Source of the DNA: Desulfurococcales archaeon
GTDB lineage: Archaea; Thermoproteota; Thermoprotei_A; Sulfolobales; Ignicoccaceae
Direction of reading: 5' to 3'
Assembly (NCBI GenBank): GCA_015521275.1
Contig: WAOJ01000066.1
Span: 1-5,866 of the forward strand
Length of the DNA: 5,866 bases
Notes under the pieces: generated by a model
The model's input: only the letters and a program-made list of their open reading frames with translations
The model's database searches: none
What the model was told of the DNA's origin: nothing
Position numbers and translations under genes: made by a program
Part shown: positions 3,670-5,866 of the stretch, piece after piece
Numbering within the stretch: the stretch's first letter is position 1
Layout of the letters: each line of letters begins with the position of its first letter

Positions 3670-5866
3670 GCCTCTGCTCCCCTTCTTAACCCTACATAAG
3701 TGTTCTGCCACGTCCAACACCTCTTGGTCATGGGTAACTACTATAAGCTGTTGCAGGGTTGGACCCACGGCCCTTAAGAGTATTTCCTTCAACCTCCTTT
3801 TTCTTTCCTCATCCAAGTTCACTGTCGGTTCGTCCAAGATGAGTACGGATACCTTACCCCTAGACAACATTTTAACCAGCGCAAGCTTGAGGGCCAAAGA
3901 CACGCCGACCCTCTCTCCGCCACTTAAGGAGTCCACCTTCAGCTCTCTCCCGGAGTCACCTATCACCTCTATGCTCCATCCCTCGCTCTTCCCTCTCTTC
4001 TCCTTGTTTATCCTAATACTGCTGACGCTTAAGTCGAAGTTCTGCAAAAGCTTATTAGTTTCGGTCTCCCAAGCCTTCCTGAAGCCCTCGCTAATGGTAT
4101 TGTAAATGGAAGGTATCTTTGCCTTGAAAGAGTTCAGGAAGTCTATGTAGTTCTTTATTTCCTCATACTGCTTAGCACCTTCCTCCAAGTCCTTCACTTC
4201 CTTAGTCTTTTCCTCAATCTGCTTTTCTAGCTCTTTTAACATTCCTTCGTGTCTCTTCAAGTCTTCTAGTGTCTTTTCCTTCTTGTTTCTAATATCTTCA
4301 TATTTTTCTTTAATTTCATTAAAGTTCTTGGGATCGAAGCCTAATGCGTTTATTTCATTAGTTATTGAATCTATTTCGGCTTCTAAACTCTTCTTAATGC
4401 CCTCCAGTTCGCTCTTCTTCCTCAACTTCTCCTGGATCTCCTCGAGGAGTTTCTCTAAGCGCTCTTTCTCTCTTTCGAGTTTCTTCACATACTCCATCCT
4501 CCTCTCGTATTCCTTTAAGGCTTGTCCCACTTCCTCGGGGCCCCCCAAGCCCAGTCTAGACAAGCCGCGCTCCAAGTTTTTCTCTTTCTCAGAAAGAGTC
4601 GCGCCTAGCTCGGCCTTCTTCTTCAGCTCCTCCTCCACTTTCTCCAAGTTTGATGCGACTTCGACCTCCTTATTGCTTACGTATTCGTATTCCTTCTTCA
4701 TGTGTTTGATCTTAGCATCATGTTCCTTCAAGCTCTTTTCCGCGCTACGAACTTCGTCCTCCAACGAAGTAACATCATCATATCCTAGGTTATCTAGCAC
4801 GGCTTCTACTCTATTATAGATTTCTTTAAGCCTTTCCAGTTCCCTCTCTTTGTTCCTTAGTTGGGATTCGACTTTCCTCAACTCCTCGCTCATGCGTTTT
4901 AGTTTCCTCTCAAGCTCTTCCCCCTCCTTTACCTTTGCCTCCATTATCTTCTTCTTCCTCTCCTCGCTCAGAGGAGCGCCACAGACTGGGCACTTCCCCT
5001 CGCTCCTTTTTAGCGCCTCCAAACTATCTCTAATTAAAGATAGTTTGGCCTCGAGTTCTGCCCTTAAGGTCCTCAACTCCTCTTCCCTTCTCTTGAGCTC
5101 TTCAACTTCATCTTCCAAAAGTACTATCTCAGCTATCAGCTCGTCTAGATTCTTACCCTTTAACATCGATTTTATCTTCGATAAGCTCGACCTCTTCTTC
5201 CTTAGGTCCTTCAACGAGTTGTCATACCTCTCTTTCATGGCACTCAGTTCCGCTCTCAAGAGTTCTTTCCTCTCCCTCAATTGCTTTAACTCCTTTTCCA
5301 ACTTCTCCTTCGTCTTATCGTCTACTTCTATTTTCATCAATTCTGCTTTCAATTCTTCTATCTCTTTTATCAGACGCTCAATTTCCCTTAATTGGCTGAG
5401 GGCGTTCTCTAAGGATGGTCTATCTTTGAGGACTTCCTCTATCTCTTTAATCCGCTCCTTAAGGGAACTGACCTTTTCGTCACTAACGTCTAGCTCTTTA
5501 AGCTTTTCATTTATCTCGTTGAGTTTTTTAACCTTCTTGGACAGCTCTTCGTTCAACTTATTGTATAATTCATATTTCGTCCTCATCTCTTCGAACTTCT
5601 TCTCTACTTCATCTAACTCCTTCTCTATTTCACTTAGCTTCCTTCTTTCCTCATTTACCTTAGTAGCCAAAGAATTCCTCCTCATCTTGAGATTTCTCAA
5701 TTCCTCTCTCTGTTGCTCATAAAGTTTAGCCTTCCATTCGAGCTTTGAAGCCCGGTTCTCAAATACTCTGATTACCTCATTTAATTTATTTACTATGTTG
5801 TCCCTTTTACCTATTCCAACTATTTCAATAACTTTGTCCCTCAGCTCTGAAGGACCCAGCTCTATC
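3643..5866 (-). CDS. rad50: DNA double-strand break repair ATPase Rad50, lacking its N-terminus (off the right edge)
   Basis: Rad50 is the SMC-like ATPase that works with Mre11 to tether and process broken DNA ends. The minus-strand frame stays open to the window edge, reading IELGPSELRDKVIEIVGIGKR there, so the TTG at 5700 is not the start; 740 residues are present and the N-terminal Walker A lobe (roughly 130 residues) lies outside. In fragment numbering, a charged heptad-like coiled coil covers about 30-290. The zinc hook CPVC is at 292-295 (codons 4992-4981). A returning coil of similar length extends to about 590. The C-terminal ATPase lobe follows, with signature SGGER (648-652), Walker B VLILDE (674-679) then PTVNLDEE, and the switch His in VVTH (712). 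Near-equal coil arms around the hook indicate an intact gene. Expected total length is about 870 aa, normal for archaeal Rad50. mre11 may lie upstream beyond the edge; nurA and herA are not downstream, where a convergent gene sits. Confidence 0.97.
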   Translation of the reverse strand, partial: IELGPSELRDKVIEIVGIGKRDNIVNKLNEVIRVFENRASKLEWKAKLYEQQREELRNLKMRRNSLATKVNEERRKLSEIEKELDEVEKKFEEMRTKYELYNKLNEELSKKVKKLNEINEKLKELDVSDEKVSSLKERIKEIEEVLKDRPSLENALSQLREIERLIKEIEELKAELMKIEVDDKTKEKLEKELKQLRERKELLRAELSAMKERYDNSLKDLRKKRSSLSKIKSMLKGKNLDELIAEIVLLEDEVEELKRREEELRTLRAELEAKLSLIRDSLEALKRSEGKCPVCGAPLSEERKKKIMEAKVKEGEELERKLKRMSEELRKVESQLRNKERELERLKEIYNRVEAVLDNLGYDDVTSLEDEVRSAEKSLKEHDAKIKHMKKEYEYVSNKEVEVASNLEKVEEELKKKAELGATLSEKEKNLERGLSRLGLGGPEEVGQALKEYERRMEYVKKLEREKERLEKLLEEIQEKLRKKSELEGIKKSLEAEIDSITNEINALGFDPKNFNEIKEKYEDIRNKKEKTLEDLKRHEGMLKELEKQIEEKTKEVKDLEEGAKQYEEIKNYIDFLNSFKAKIPSIYNTISEGFRKAWETETNKLLQNFDLSVSSIRINKEKRGKSEGWSIEVIGDSGRELKVDSLSGGERVGVSLALKLALVKMLSRGKVSVLILDEPTVNLDEERKRRLKEILLRAVGPTLQQLIVVTHDQEVLDVAEHLCRVKKGSRGSEVVCYSQ
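5019..5048. repeat. Perfect 11-bp inverted repeat inside rad50
   Basis: CCAAACTATCT (5019-5029) is followed by an 8-nt A/T-rich loop and the exact complement AGATAGTTTGG (5038-5048). In the rad50 mRNA it would form a hairpin about 27 nt before the first zinc-hook Cys codon. The encoded residues are ordinary coiled coil (KLSLIRDSLE). It may be chance or may affect translation; nothing in the sequence decides this. Confidence 0.6.

Noticed and set aside
4766..4780. Minus-strand ATGATGA inside rad50 as a C box
   Set aside because: No matching D box nearby; explained by the coding sequence for Tyr-Asp-Asp.
3643..5700. Taking the TTG at 5700 as the start of rad50
   Set aside because: The same frame continues without a stop to 5866 with Rad50-like sequence, and the ATPase N-lobe must lie further upstream.
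4283..5722. Long plus-strand open frames rich in Ser, Phe and Leu opposite rad50
   Set aside because: Mirror frames of the Lys/Glu-rich coiled coil; low-complexity composition and no independent start signals.

Overview
The window looks like part of the compact chromosome of a hyperthermophilic crenarchaeon, probably of the Desulfurococcales. Ignicoccus is a possible genus, but that is a guess from overall style. Support comes from archaeal TATA boxes at the right distance from a tRNA gene and an ORF, frequent GTG/TTG starts, a CCA-encoding tRNA gene, Lys/Glu/Val-rich proteins, a Rad50 with a zinc hook, and a DUF1464 protein (a mostly archaeal family). Gene spacing is tight and several coding ends overlap. 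I see no insertion sequence, CRISPR array or phage gene.

Layout from left to right. (1) Minus strand, 1-739: the N-terminal 246 codons of a moeA-type molybdopterin molybdenum/tungsten transferase, running off the left edge. (2) Minus strand, 748-824: tRNA-Ile(GAT) with encoded CCA, ending 8 nt before the moeA ATG. (3) 825-896: a short divergent promoter region with one TATA box per strand. (4) Plus strand, 897-1367 and 1327-2136: an unrecognised basic protein of about 156 aa, then a DUF1464 (ASKHA-fold, predicted kinase) protein; the two overlap by 41 nt. (5) Minus strand, 2105-3112: ornithine carbamoyltransferase (argF), whose 3' end overlaps the DUF1464 gene by 32 nt. (6) 3113-3168: divergent intergenic region. 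(7) Plus strand, 3169-3669: an unrecognised 166-aa basic protein with a faint resemblance to TFB. (8) Minus strand, 3643 to the right edge: rad50, open to the window end with its N-terminus outside, overlapping the previous gene by 27 nt at the 3' ends.

The genes do not form one pathway: they cover metal-cofactor synthesis, arginine synthesis, double-strand-break repair and two unknowns. The most interesting arrangement is tRNA-Ile followed 8 nt later by moeA. The only evident promoter is the TATA box upstream of the tRNA, at a distance that puts transcription start at about the first tRNA base. This suggests that tRNA 3' processing may release moeA as a nearly leaderless mRNA. Other points to follow up are the TFB-like protein without zinc-ribbon cysteines, an 11-bp perfect hairpin in rad50 just before the zinc-hook codons, and the overlapping gene pair of an unknown basic protein with DUF1464.
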